Source of the DNA: CAZQGO01 sp964593065
Lineage (GTDB): Bacteria > Oederibacteriota > JAAXVQ01
Direction of reading: 5' to 3'
DNA: 64,000 nt
Assembly (NCBI GenBank): GCA_964593065.1
Contig: CAZQGO010000001.1
Coordinates: 124,001 to 188,000, forward strand
This document shows positions 1-8,447 of the stretch, one piece after another. Position 1 is the first letter of the stretch. Every line of letters starts with the position of its first letter. The notes beneath the pieces are model-generated. The model did no database searches and had not been told where the DNA came from. It saw only the letters and a list, made by a program, of their open reading frames with translations. The translations under genes were made by a program, and so were the position numbers.

Positions 1-1
1 C

Positions 2-400
2 GCCGACCAGGTCATGATCGTCCGTTTTTCCCAGATCGAGAACGGCCGCCTGGAAAAATCCCGCACGTTCACCCTGTACGGCGACTTGTGGGAAGTCAAC
101 GCCCATATCCTGAAATGGACGCCGAAAATCAACCTGCTGGGACGGCATACGCTCTACCGGCTCAACCAGATCAAGGGTATTTATCAACTCGCCGAGGACG
201 AGAACAGCCGCCTGCACCAGGCCTATGCGCTCAATCCGGGGCGGGATTGGCTCTGGGACTGGCTGAACCGTTACGGGCAGGGGCTGCCCTTCGTGGAGGC
301 CGTCTACGGCAACGCGGTCTCCCAGATCGCCCGGCCGGGGGCGACCTTCGACATTCTCGTCACCACTTCCGGCTTGTCCGCCATACGCCGTAACCCCTAG
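2..400 (+). CDS. Hypothetical protein, C-terminal part (5' end outside window)
   Basis: The reading frame is open from base 2 to the TAG at 398-400, so the true start lies left of the window; the ATG at 14 is only an internal Met. The visible 132 residues have a regular globular composition, with short motifs such as RTFTLYGDLWEV and a C-terminal VTTSGLSAIRRNP. No membrane segment or repeat is visible. I do not recognise the family with confidence. It ends about 20 bases before the promoter of the ileS unit, so it belongs to a separate upstream transcript. Confidence 0.55.
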   Translation, partial: ADQVMIVRFSQIENGRLEKSRTFTLYGDLWEVNAHILKWTPKINLLGRHTLYRLNQIKGIYQLAEDENSRLHQAYALNPGRDWLWDWLNRYGQGLPFVEAVYGNAVSQIARPGATFDILVTTSGLSAIRRNP

Positions 401-420
401 CGTCCTTTTTCCCTGCGACG

Positions 421-449
421 TTGACAGCCCTGCGGCCAAATGTTAAGAT
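421..449 (+). promoter_or_regulatory. Sigma-70-type promoter ahead of ileS
   Basis: A perfect TTGACA (421-426) is followed after 17 bases by TAAGAT (444-449). The leader to the ileS ATG at 545 is about 90 bases. It would serve the ileS-lspA-lgt run. Confidence 0.6.
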
Positions 450-544
450 AGGCGCCAATTTCTCGCCGTCCGCCGAGTTTGTTGCCCGGCGGCCCCGCGG
501 GTCACCGCGCCCATCGCCAGCCAACACCTGGGAGAGCCGATTTC

Positions 545-3352
545 ATGGATTACCGCGACACCCTCAACTTGCCGCAAACCGAGTTTCCCATGAAAGCCGA
601 ATTGGTCCAGCGCGAACCCCTGCAGCAGGCCGAGTGGGAACGGCTGGACGTCTACGCGCAAATCCGCGCCCGGCGCCGGGGCAAGCGCAAGTACATCCTG
701 CATGACGGTCCCCCCTATGCCAACGGGGACGTGCATTTGGGAACCGCCTTGAATAAAATCTCCAAGGACATCGTGAGCCGGTACAAGAATATGCGGGGCT
801 TCGACGCCGTCTTCGTCCCCGGGTGGGATTGCCACGGCATGCCGATCGAGCACAAGGTGGTGGAGACGCTGTCCGAAGAGGAACGCGCCGACCGCCTGCG
901 CGTCCGCCAGGAGTGCCGTCGCTACGCCGCCGGTTTCGTCGACAAACAGCGGGCGCAATTCAAACGCCTGGGCGTCCTGGGCGACTGGGAGCATCCCTAC
1001 CTGACCATGGATCCGGCCTATCAGGCGACCATCATCCGGATCTTCGGAGAACTGGCGGTCAGGGGATTCATCTACCGCGGCTTGAAACCCGTCCATTGGT
1101 GCACCGCCTGCCAGAGCGCCCTGGCCGAAGCCGAAGTGGAGTACGAGGATCACGTCAGTCCTTCGATCACCGCGGGCTTTGAGCTGGTTTCGGGCTGGCC
1201 GCCGGAATTGGGGGAGCGCCCGGCCGGAAAAATCTGGGTTCCCATCTGGACCACCACCCCCTGGACCCTGCCGGCCAACCGCGCCGTGGCGGTCCATCCG
1301 GACTTCGTCTACCAGCTGGTCGAATCGGAAGGCGTGCATTACCTCCTGGCCAAGGAGCTCGTGGCGGCCAATTTCACCGCTTTCGGCAAGGGCTACACGG
1401 CCCGGGGCGAGGTCTTGGGCCGCGCCCTGGAGGGCCTGCGCCTGCAGCATCCCTTTTTGCCCCTGCAGGTCCCGGTGATCCTCGGCAAGCACGTGACGCT
1501 GGAGGCGGGCACGGGTTGCGTGCATACCGCCCCCGGCCACGGGCAGGAGGATTTCCTGGTGGGGAAGGAATACGACCTGGAGGTATTCAATCCGGTCGGC
1601 GCGGACGGACGTTTTACCGCCGCCTTTCCCGAGATGACGGGGCAGTTCGTGTTCGACGCCAATCCGCGCATCGTGGAGTGGCTGCGGGAGCGGGGCACGC
1701 TGCTGCATGCGGCCGAGGTCTCGCATCCCTATCCGCACTGCTGGCGGCACCACGTGCCGATCATCTTCCGGGCCGCCGAGCAATGGTTCATGAACGTGGA
1801 CCAAGAGGGCTTCCGTCAGAAACTCCTCCAGTTGATCCACGACGCCGTGGCCTGGATTCCGGCCAGCTCCGAGAACCGGATCGCCTCCATGGTGGCCCAG
1901 CGCCCGGACTGGTGCCTGTCCCGGCAGCGCAGCTGGGGCGTCCCCCTGCCGATTTTTTACTGCGAAGCCTGCGGCGAGCCCTTGCTGGCGGCCGGGGTCT
2001 TCGCGGCGGTCGAAGCCCTCGTCCGGGCGGAGAGCGCCGATGCGTGGTTTACGCGGGAACCACGGGAGATCATTCCCGCCGACGTGCGCTGCGCGAAATG
2101 CCAGGGCGACCGCTTCCGGCGGGAAGAGGACATCTTGGACGTCTGGTTCGATTCCGGCGTGAGCCATGCCGCGGTCCTGGCCGAACGCAAAGACTTGCGC
2201 TTTCCCTGCGACTTATACCTGGAAGGATCGGACCAGCACCGCGGCTGGTTTCAGGTCTCCCTGCTGACCTCCGTCGCCACCACCGGCTTAGCGCCGTACA
2301 AGGCCGTGCTCACCCACGGGTACACGGTGGACGGCGAAGGCCGCAAGATGTCCAAATCTCTGGGCAACTTCATCACCGCCGAGGAAGCCGTAAACCGCTA
2401 CGGCGGTGCGGATATCGTCCGGCTGTGGGTGGCTTCGGAAAACATCCAGAGCGACGTCCGGTTTTCGGACGAAATTTTCACGCGTTTGGTCGACGCCTAT
2501 CGCCGGATCCGGAACACGCTGCGTTTCCTGCTGGGCAACCTGCAGGGCTTCACGCCGGACCGGGCCTGCAAGCGCAAGGAGCTCCAGCCCCTCGACCAAC
2601 TGATGTTGCACCGCCTCCACCGGCTGGTCACGGACGCCACCGCGGCCTATGACGCATTTGACTTCCACCGCTTCTACCAGCTGGTCCACGCCTTCTGCTC
2701 CGTGGATCTTTCCTCCTTCTACCTGGACGTGCTCAAGGACCGCCTGTATGCCGAGGGGCGGGACTCGGAAGGGCGCCGCAGCGCGCAAACCGTTTTGTGG
2801 CACACGCTCAACCACCTCGTCCGACTGACCGCCCCCGTGCTGGTCCACACGGCCGACGAGGTTTGGTCCGCCATGCGGGCCCAGGCGCTGCTCCCGGCCG
2901 ACGCGGAACCTTCCGTGCACCTGGCCACCTGGCTGACGCTGCCCAAGGATTGGCAGGACGAAGAGCTGGCGCGGTCCTGGGAGCGCCTGCTGGCTTTCCG
3001 GGAAGAGGTCCAAAAACGCCTGGAGGAAGCCCGCGCCCAGAAACAAATCCGGCATTCGTACGAGGCCGAGGTTCAGATCCGGGCGCGCGGAGAGAAGAGA
3101 TCGTTTTTCGCCGCACATCTGCCGCAACTGGCCGCCATCTTCGTGGTGTCGGGCGTGGAACTCAAGGACGCCAGTTCGGCCGGCCCGGAGCTGCAAATCC
3201 GCGTGGTCCCGGCGGCCGGGAAAAAATGCCGGCGTTGCTGGCGCGTTCTGCCCAGCGTCGGGTCCCATGAAGATCATCCGGAGCTCTGCGACCGCTGCTA
3301 TCCCGTGGTTTCCGCCCTTCAACCCGCACCCGCCGGAAAGGAACAGGAGTAA
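545..3352 (+). CDS. ileS: Isoleucyl-tRNA synthetase
   Basis: This is a class I aminoacyl-tRNA synthetase that charges tRNA-Ile in the cytoplasm. The product is 935 aa, a normal length. The HIGH-type signature is seen as PPYANGDVHLGTA near residue 60 and the KMSKS loop as GRKMSKSLGN near residue 605. The central editing (CP1) domain contains the TTPWTLPANRAV motif. The C-terminus carries a zinc-finger CRRCWR...CDRC, as in bacterial type IleS. I chose the ATG at 545 because the family starts with MDYRDTLNLP; the frame is open further upstream but that part has no family character. It is followed after 7 bases by lspA, the same order as in many proteobacteria. Confidence 0.97.
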   Translation: MDYRDTLNLPQTEFPMKAELVQREPLQQAEWERLDVYAQIRARRRGKRKYILHDGPPYANGDVHLGTALNKISKDIVSRYKNMRGFDAVFVPGWDCHGMPIEHKVVETLSEEERADRLRVRQECRRYAAGFVDKQRAQFKRLGVLGDWEHPYLTMDPAYQATIIRIFGELAVRGFIYRGLKPVHWCTACQSALAEAEVEYEDHVSPSITAGFELVSGWPPELGERPAGKIWVPIWTTTPWTLPANRAVAVHPDFVYQLVESEGVHYLLAKELVAANFTAFGKGYTARGEVLGRALEGLRLQHPFLPLQVPVILGKHVTLEAGTGCVHTAPGHGQEDFLVGKEYDLEVFNPVGADGRFTAAFPEMTGQFVFDANPRIVEWLRERGTLLHAAEVSHPYPHCWRHHVPIIFRAAEQWFMNVDQEGFRQKLLQLIHDAVAWIPASSENRIASMVAQRPDWCLSRQRSWGVPLPIFYCEACGEPLLAAGVFAAVEALVRAESADAWFTREPREIIPADVRCAKCQGDRFRREEDILDVWFDSGVSHAAVLAERKDLRFPCDLYLEGSDQHRGWFQVSLLTSVATTGLAPYKAVLTHGYTVDGEGRKMSKSLGNFITAEEAVNRYGGADIVRLWVASENIQSDVRFSDEIFTRLVDAYRRIRNTLRFLLGNLQGFTPDRACKRKELQPLDQLMLHRLHRLVTDATAAYDAFDFHRFYQLVHAFCSVDLSSFYLDVLKDRLYAEGRDSEGRRSAQTVLWHTLNHLVRLTAPVLVHTADEVWSAMRAQALLPADAEPSVHLATWLTLPKDWQDEELARSWERLLAFREEVQKRLEEARAQKQIRHSYEAEVQIRARGEKRSFFAAHLPQLAAIFVVSGVELKDASSAGPELQIRVVPAAGKKCRRCWRVLPSVGSHEDHPELCDRCYPVVSALQPAPAGKEQE

Positions 3353-3359
3353 CAGGGCC

Positions 3360-3917
3360 ATGCCCGCCGCGACGCCGACCCTCGCCCCGGATTCCGGAAA
3401 CGCCATGACCCGCCGGCAGGTGCGGGCTCGGCAGGTCTTCTGGCTGACCGCCGGCGTGGTGGTCGTTCTCGATCAACTCAGCAAGTGGCTGGTCTCGCAG
3501 CACCTGGCCCTCTACGAGAGCGTTCCCGTGCTGGGGCAGGTGCTGCGGCTGACGTATGTCCGGAACACCGGTGCGGCTTTCAGCCTGCTGGCGGCACCGG
3601 AATTTTCAGCCTGGCGCCTGTACCTGCTGGTCGGAGTGGCGGCGGTCACCATCCTGGTGCTGGCGGTCATCGTGCACCGGCAGCAGGCCGCGGGGGTTTT
3701 CCATTTCCTGCCGTTGGGATTGATCTGCGGCGGTGCGGCGGGAAATTTGATCAACCGCGTGCGGTTCGGAATGGTGGTGGATTTTATCGAGTTTTCCGCG
3801 GGCCGTTTTCACTTTCCGGTCTTCAATCTGGCGGATTCCGCAGTCTTCCTGGGCGTGTGCGCGATCCTGTTGGCGAATTTTCGCCCGCAGCGGCCGGCTC
3901 CGCCGCCCCCGGCGTGA
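3360..3917 (+). CDS. lspA: Lipoprotein signal peptidase (signal peptidase II)
   Basis: This inner-membrane aspartyl protease removes signal peptides from diacylglyceryl-modified prolipoproteins. The 185-aa product has four hydrophobic segments and the family blocks VLDQLSKW, YVRNTGAAFS, MVVDFIEF and FNLADSAVFLG. The last two carry the catalytic Asp pair. The usual NLxDR block reads NLINR here, a D-to-N change at a conserved position that is not one of the catalytic pair. ATG 3360 follows a GGAG at 10 bases; a second in-frame ATG at 3405 would also give a complete enzyme. It sits between ileS and lgt, and many lipobox proteins in the window are likely substrates. Confidence 0.93.
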   Translation: MPAATPTLAPDSGNAMTRRQVRARQVFWLTAGVVVVLDQLSKWLVSQHLALYESVPVLGQVLRLTYVRNTGAAFSLLAAPEFSAWRLYLLVGVAAVTILVLAVIVHRQQAAGVFHFLPLGLICGGAAGNLINRVRFGMVVDFIEFSAGRFHFPVFNLADSAVFLGVCAILLANFRPQRPAPPPPA

Positions 3918-3939
3918 CCGCCTGGACGGGGTTACCCTC

Positions 3940-4734
3940 TTGCATCCCGTTCTGCTGTCCTTTGGCCCTTTCACCCTCTACAGTTTCGGCGTCCTGACCG
4001 CGCTGGGGTTTTTCGTGTCCATCTTCTTGGCCTGGCGCCGGGCTCCCAGGGAAGGCGTGCCGCCGGACAAGTTTTTGGACTTGGCGTTCTGGGCCGTGAT
4101 CGGCGGCATTGCGGGCGCACGGGCCCTGTATGTCCTGGTCAACTGGGCGTATTTTGCCCGGCGCCCCTGGGAGGCTTTCAAATTATGGGACGGCGGCCTG
4201 GTGTTTTACGGCGGATTCATTGTGGCGGTGTTGAGCGGCTGGTTGTATGTTCGCGCCCACCGCCTGTCTCTGCAGCGCGTGCTGGATCTGGCCGCCCCCT
4301 ACATCCCGCTGGGGCATGCGTTCGGCCGCATCGGATGCACCCTCAACGGCTGCTGCTACGGCCGCCCGAGTTTGGCCTGGGGCGTGCTGTTTCCCTCCAC
4401 GGGCGACGGGATCCCGCGGTTGCCGACCCAGGCCTTCGAAGCCGGTTTCAATCTGTTGCTGTTTGCGCTCCTGCTCTTCCTGCGGCGCGGCCGTCACGGC
4501 GACGGCCGCCTGTTTTGGCTGTACGTAGCCGGGTACGCGCTGTGGCGCTTTGTCATCGAGTTTGTCCGCGGCGACGAGATCCGCGGCACCGTTCTCTTTC
4601 CCTGGTTGCACACCTCCCAGCTCATCGCAGCCGTCTTTTTCCTCCTCGCGGTCATCGTCGAGGTCCGGCTCCTGCGGCCCGGCCGTCCCGCAAAACCGGG
4701 GGCGCGCCCGGCCGCCGCCGGACCGCGTGCGTGA
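3940..4734 (+). CDS. lgt: Prolipoprotein diacylglyceryl transferase
   Basis: This integral membrane enzyme transfers diacylglycerol from phosphatidylglycerol to the lipobox cysteine, the first step of lipoprotein maturation. The 264-aa product begins with HPVLLSFGPFTLYSFG, typical of Lgt, and this requires the rare TTG start at 3940. The signature GHAFGRIGCTLNGCCYGRP is present near residue 130, followed by PTQAFEAG and a late RGDE block. Seven hydrophobic segments can be counted. It directly follows lspA, so two successive steps of the pathway are co-transcribed. The C-terminal 20 residues are Pro/Ala/Arg-rich and not part of the core. Confidence 0.93.
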   Translation: MHPVLLSFGPFTLYSFGVLTALGFFVSIFLAWRRAPREGVPPDKFLDLAFWAVIGGIAGARALYVLVNWAYFARRPWEAFKLWDGGLVFYGGFIVAVLSGWLYVRAHRLSLQRVLDLAAPYIPLGHAFGRIGCTLNGCCYGRPSLAWGVLFPSTGDGIPRLPTQAFEAGFNLLLFALLLFLRRGRHGDGRLFWLYVAGYALWRFVIEFVRGDEIRGTVLFPWLHTSQLIAAVFFLLAVIVEVRLLRPGRPAKPGARPAAAGPRA

Positions 4735-4735
4735 C

Positions 4736-4764
4736 TTGACAAATCGGCCGAAACCCCTCATCAT
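4736..4764 (+). promoter_or_regulatory. Possible promoter ahead of the SpoIID-domain gene
   Basis: TTGACA (4736-4741), 17 bases, then CATCAT (4759-4764). The -10 is poor and lies only about 10 bases before the annotated ATG at 4774. Either the message is nearly leaderless or translation starts at the in-frame TTG at 4798, which has an AAGG upstream. Confidence 0.35.
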
Positions 4765-4773
4765 CAAACGCAT

Positions 4774-6897
4774 ATGCACACTCCGGCCAAGGTTCTGTTG
4801 AAGTTCCGGCGAGGCGGGGCGCGGGCACGAGTCCTGCTGGGCTTGTTGTGGTTGATCGGTCTTGGGATTTTTCCCCCCACCGCCGCGGCCATTTCCCGTC
4901 TGCCTGCCGGGGACAAGGCGCGGGCGCTGGCCGCCTACTACGGCGGCGACCCGGAAATGGCGGAGGCGGAGTACCGACTGTACCTGGAACGCTATCCCCG
5001 GGACGAAGCTGCGGCCAAGGATTTGGCGGCCGTGCTCCTGGATGCGGGGCGGGGCAAGGAGGCGGCCGCGGTTCTGCAAAAAGCCGGTGTCCGCGGCTGG
5101 CCTTTGGCCGAGTCCCTGCTGGCGGCCGGAGACTTCGGCTCCGCCGAAAAGGAATTTTCCCTGCTGGTGGCCCAGGGCGGAAACACCTGGCGGGCCCGCA
5201 TGCTGCTGGGCCTGATCGCGGACCTGCAGGGGCGGACCTACCAGGCCGTGACGCTCTATTGGCGAGCCATCCAGGAGGAAGGGAAGCATCCCACCGTCCG
5301 CCTGTTGTTGGCGCGGGCTTTCGATGCCTTGGGAAAGGACTCCCCGGTCGAACGGGAGTACCTGTGGCAGCGGGCCCGCGAGGAGTACGGCCTGGCCCGC
5401 AAAGGGGATTGGAGCTTGTGGCAGGTTCACTGGGACCTGGCGCAATTGGCCGAGAGCAAGGGGCAGTGGAGCGAGGCGCGTCGCCAGTGGCAGAGCGTCC
5501 GGGGCATCGTGGGACCGGCGCGGGAAATCGTGGCGGCCCTGGACCGCGTGCAGGGACACCTGACCCCGGTTCCGACTCCCGTGAGCGCGAAGGTCAAGCC
5601 CCGGCGGCCCCCCGGTCTGCGGGCCTACCGGGTGCAATCCCTTTCCCCTCCCGGCAGCCCCAGCCTCCGGGTCGGTTTGGGGCAGAACCTCTCCCGGCTG
5701 GTTTTCGGATGCTCGGGACCATGGCGGGCCAAGGACGGGCAGGGACGGAACTTCTGGCAGGGCGAGGGCGGCAGGCCCTACCGGCTGGAGCGCAACTCGC
5801 GGGGCCGGTGGACCTTGCAGACCTGGGCCGGAAAAAGCCTGAAAGCCATGCCCGTGGTCATCCGCATCGAACCGCTGCAGGCCGGCAGCGTCCTGGGCGT
5901 GATCAACCTGTATCAGGACACGGGGTACATGTGGGGCGGCGGCGTTCGCGCCACGCATTATTACCGGGGCCGGTTGCAGGCGCGGCGCCACGGGCGGTCG
6001 CTGCAGCTCGTCAACGAAGTGTTGCTGGAAGACTACCTCGCGAGCGTCCTGCCGGCGGAAATGCCGGCCAGCTGGCCTCGGGAGGCGCTGAAGGCCCAGG
6101 CAGTGGTGGCGCGCACGGATGCCCTGCGCCGTCGTGGAACCCACCAGCGACAAGGTTATGATGTCTGCGCCACGCCCCATTGCGCGGCGTACGACGGCGT
6201 AACCAGCGAGGATGCGCGGAGCGAACAGGCCCTGCGGGAAACGGCCGGCCTGGTGCTGGTGCGCGACCACCGCCTGGTTCCCGCGTTTTATTCCCATTCC
6301 TGCGGAGGACTCACCCAGGACGAGACGGATGCCTGGGGCGCCCTGCCTGCCTGGAACGCCCCCTCGGCCGCGGTTTACGATCTGCCGCCACAGGAAGCCG
6401 CCAGCCACGCATGGCCCCCGAGCCCGGGGGAATTGCGCGCCTGGCTGACGACCGATCCCCCGGCCTTCTGCGCGCCTTCCGCGTGCGGAGCCTGTTTTCG
6501 CTGGGTGAAAATCCTGGAACGGCGTGAGCTGGAGGCCCTGCTGAACACGCGGCATGACCTGGGGTCCCTGCAGGCCATCCGGGTCACGGCCAGGGGACGC
6601 AGCGGGTATGTGCGCACCCTTGTTTTCCGCGGGGACCGGCACGAGGCCACGGCCAGCAAGGACAACGTCCGCGGCCGGTTGGGAGGATTGCGCAGCAATT
6701 TTTTCGTCCTGGTGCCCCTTCCGGACCCGGCGCAAGGAACGCCGACGGCCTGGCTGGCCTTTGGCGGCGGCTGGGGGCACGGCGTCGGTTTCTGCCAGGC
6801 CGGCGCGGCGACCCTGGGAGAACGGGGCCGCTATTATCTGGAGATCCTGGCGCACTATTTCCCCGGCGCCGCGGTTCAGGACAGGGGGCAACCGTAG
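4774..6897 (+). CDS. SpoIID/LytB-domain protein with N-terminal tetratricopeptide-like region
   Basis: This is probably an exported peptidoglycan-acting protein. The family founder SpoIID is a lytic transglycosylase acting on denuded glycan, and LytB relatives enhance amidases. The 707-aa product starts with a basic stretch and a hydrophobic signal segment (about residues 20-42). Residues 45-260 are Ala/Leu-rich helical repeats resembling TPRs, and a Pro-rich linker follows. The SpoIID domain spans about 400-620, with NEVLLEDYLASVLPAEMP, AVVARTDALRR and YSHSCGGLTQDETDAWG. The C-terminus ends with GGGWGHGVGFCQAGA, a family hallmark. The start is uncertain (ATG 4774 or TTG 4798). It stands between lgt and a pseudouridine synthase. 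SpoIID domains occur widely outside spore-formers, so this does not imply sporulation. Confidence 0.85.
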   Translation: MHTPAKVLLKFRRGGARARVLLGLLWLIGLGIFPPTAAAISRLPAGDKARALAAYYGGDPEMAEAEYRLYLERYPRDEAAAKDLAAVLLDAGRGKEAAAVLQKAGVRGWPLAESLLAAGDFGSAEKEFSLLVAQGGNTWRARMLLGLIADLQGRTYQAVTLYWRAIQEEGKHPTVRLLLARAFDALGKDSPVEREYLWQRAREEYGLARKGDWSLWQVHWDLAQLAESKGQWSEARRQWQSVRGIVGPAREIVAALDRVQGHLTPVPTPVSAKVKPRRPPGLRAYRVQSLSPPGSPSLRVGLGQNLSRLVFGCSGPWRAKDGQGRNFWQGEGGRPYRLERNSRGRWTLQTWAGKSLKAMPVVIRIEPLQAGSVLGVINLYQDTGYMWGGGVRATHYYRGRLQARRHGRSLQLVNEVLLEDYLASVLPAEMPASWPREALKAQAVVARTDALRRRGTHQRQGYDVCATPHCAAYDGVTSEDARSEQALRETAGLVLVRDHRLVPAFYSHSCGGLTQDETDAWGALPAWNAPSAAVYDLPPQEAASHAWPPSPGELRAWLTTDPPAFCAPSACGACFRWVKILERRELEALLNTRHDLGSLQAIRVTARGRSGYVRTLVFRGDRHEATASKDNVRGRLGGLRSNFFVLVPLPDPAQGTPTAWLAFGGGWGHGVGFCQAGAATLGERGRYYLEILAHYFPGAAVQDRGQP

Positions 6898-6935
6898 GCG
6901 GAAAACGTCCGCGGGCGCCTTGAAAGGGAACCTCC

Positions 6936-7907
6936 ATGGAAGGCAAGTTGACGGGCGCGGTCCGCAGATGGCGCATTGCCTCCCGCGACGCGGGGAAGAG
7001 GCTGGATGTGTTTATCCGCGGCCGCTGTCCCGAGTTGTCCCGGACTGCGGCGGCTCGCCTGATCCGGACCGGAGCCATTCTCGTTGCGCGCCAGGCAGCC
7101 AAGCCCGGCCGGCTTCTCAGGGTCAATGAGGAGGTGGAGTACCAAGCGCCGCCGCCGGCCACCGTCTCCACTCCGGCCCAGAACCTCCCCCTCGAGATTC
7201 TTTACGAGGACGGCGATCTGGCGGTCATCAACAAACCCGCAGGCCTCGTGACCCACCCCGCCCCCGGGCACCCGGCCGGCACTTTGGTGAACGCACTCCT
7301 GCACCACCTGCGGGATCTGTCCGGCGTAGGCGGCGAGTTGCGCCCCGGGATCGTGCACCGCCTGGACAAGGACACTTCCGGGCTCATGCTGGTGGCCAAG
7401 CACGACCGGGCCCACCGCGCTTTGGCGGACTTAATCCACGAGCGGTCGGTGAAGCGCGCCTACGACGCCGTGGTCTGGGGAAGGCCTCCGGCCGCGCGGC
7501 AGGAGATCGAAACGCGCATGGGGCGCGATCCGCGCAACCGCAAGCGCTTCGCGGTTCTGGCGAGCCGGGGTCGCCTGGCCAGCACGACCGTTCAGGTGCA
7601 AAGGACCTTCCGGGAGTTCTCCCTCCTGCGCGTGCAACTCCAGACCGGGCGGACGCACCAGATCCGCGTTCATTGCCGTCATCTGGGAATCCCCGTGGTC
7701 GGGGACCGGATGTACGGAGCCGCGGGGGAAGCCGGGAGACTGGCGAAGCTCCATCTCGTCCGCCCCCCCCGGCAGTTGCTGCACGCCGTGCGCCTTGCCC
7801 TGCGCCATCCCTTCACCGGCCGGGTCCTGTCCTGGGAGGCGCCCTGGCCCCGGGATTTCCGCGCCTTCGTCGATTCCCTGGAACGGCGGGAAACCCGGAC
7901 GCCGTAG
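6936..7907 (+). CDS. rluD: RluD/RluA-family 23S rRNA pseudouridine synthase
   Basis: This enzyme isomerises uridine to pseudouridine in rRNA. The 323-aa product has an N-terminal S4 RNA-binding domain (about residues 15-75, KRLDVFIRGRCPELSRTAA) and a PseudoU_synth_2 domain. The catalytic block is GIVHRLDKDTSGLMLVAK, with the active Asp in HRLDKDT, and a second motif is LQTGRTHQIRVH. The S4 domain and length favour RluD-type enzymes; which uridines are modified cannot be read from sequence. ATG 6936 follows AAAGGGAACCTCC. The gene is 38 bases after the SpoIID-domain gene, probably on the same transcript. Confidence 0.9.
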   Translation: MEGKLTGAVRRWRIASRDAGKRLDVFIRGRCPELSRTAAARLIRTGAILVARQAAKPGRLLRVNEEVEYQAPPPATVSTPAQNLPLEILYEDGDLAVINKPAGLVTHPAPGHPAGTLVNALLHHLRDLSGVGGELRPGIVHRLDKDTSGLMLVAKHDRAHRALADLIHERSVKRAYDAVVWGRPPAARQEIETRMGRDPRNRKRFAVLASRGRLASTTVQVQRTFREFSLLRVQLQTGRTHQIRVHCRHLGIPVVGDRMYGAAGEAGRLAKLHLVRPPRQLLHAVRLALRHPFTGRVLSWEAPWPRDFRAFVDSLERRETRTP

Positions 7908-7952
7908 CCGTTTTCCGCCGCCCGAGCCTGCGCCAGCGGGCGAGCGTCCACG

Positions 7953-7981
7953 TTGACGGCCGGAAAGGCCTGTGCTACCAT
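7953..7981 (+). promoter_or_regulatory. Promoter with extended -10 ahead of the cyclic-nucleotide-binding gene
   Basis: TTGACG (7953-7958), 17 bases, then TACCAT (7976-7981) preceded directly by TGC (7973-7975). This is a classic extended -10. Confidence 0.6.
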
Positions 7982-7999
7982 GGAAACGGAGGTTCGGCC

Positions 8000-8440
8000 A
8001 TGATCGAGAGCAACGATTTGTCCCGCATTCCGATTTTTCGCGAACTCGGCCGGGCGGATTTGGACCGCATCAAGCGACTCATGTTCGAACGCGCCTTCCG
8101 TAAGGGCTCCATGCTGTTTTTGGAGGGCATGCAGGGCGAGGTCTTTTACGTGGTGAAATCGGGAACCGTCGAAATTCTCAAAAAAAAGGACAATGAGGAT
8201 ATTCTGATCGCGACCCTCGGCCCGGGCGAACTGGTGGGAGAAATGTCCATCTTGGACGACGAGCCCCGCTCGGCCACGGCGCGGATCGGCGAGGACGCCG
8301 TCCTCATCGTGGTCACGAAGAAAAATTTCCAGGACATCATGCGCGAGACGCCCGGCGGAGCCAACAAAATCCTGCTGGCGATCCTGAAAATCGTGAACCA
8401 GCGCTTGCGTGAAACCAACCGCAAACTGACCTCAGCCTAA
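8000..8440 (+). CDS. Cyclic-nucleotide-binding domain protein (single CNB domain)
   Basis: The 146-aa product is a single CNB (cNMP-binding) domain without a DNA-binding helix-turn-helix or channel part. It contains IPIFRELGRADLDRI, a GEVFYVVKSGTVEI strand pair, and the phosphate-binding cassette region PGELVGEMSILDDEPRSATA, close to the canonical GE...RSA cassette, so ligand binding is plausible. ATG 8000 is chosen because GGAGG ends 7 bases before it; the frame runs open upstream without family sequence. It has its own promoter and is followed after 7 bases by a TPR lipoprotein gene. A class III adenylate cyclase is encoded at 34007-35575, so cAMP could be the ligand, but that is inference. 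Confidence 0.88.
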   Translation: MIESNDLSRIPIFRELGRADLDRIKRLMFERAFRKGSMLFLEGMQGEVFYVVKSGTVEILKKKDNEDILIATLGPGELVGEMSILDDEPRSATARIGEDAVLIVVTKKNFQDIMRETPGGANKILLAILKIVNQRLRETNRKLTSA

Positions 8441-8447
8441 ACCCGCC

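Noticed and set aside
443..2167. 574-codon minus-strand frame opposite ileS
   Set aside because: Shadow of ileS with no signal, motif or ribosome site.
4183..6891. 902-codon open frame on the minus strand opposite lgt and the SpoIID-domain gene
   Set aside because: It lies exactly opposite genes with clear family motifs, is Gly/Arg/Pro/Gln-rich and has no domain. High GC produces such long antisense frames.
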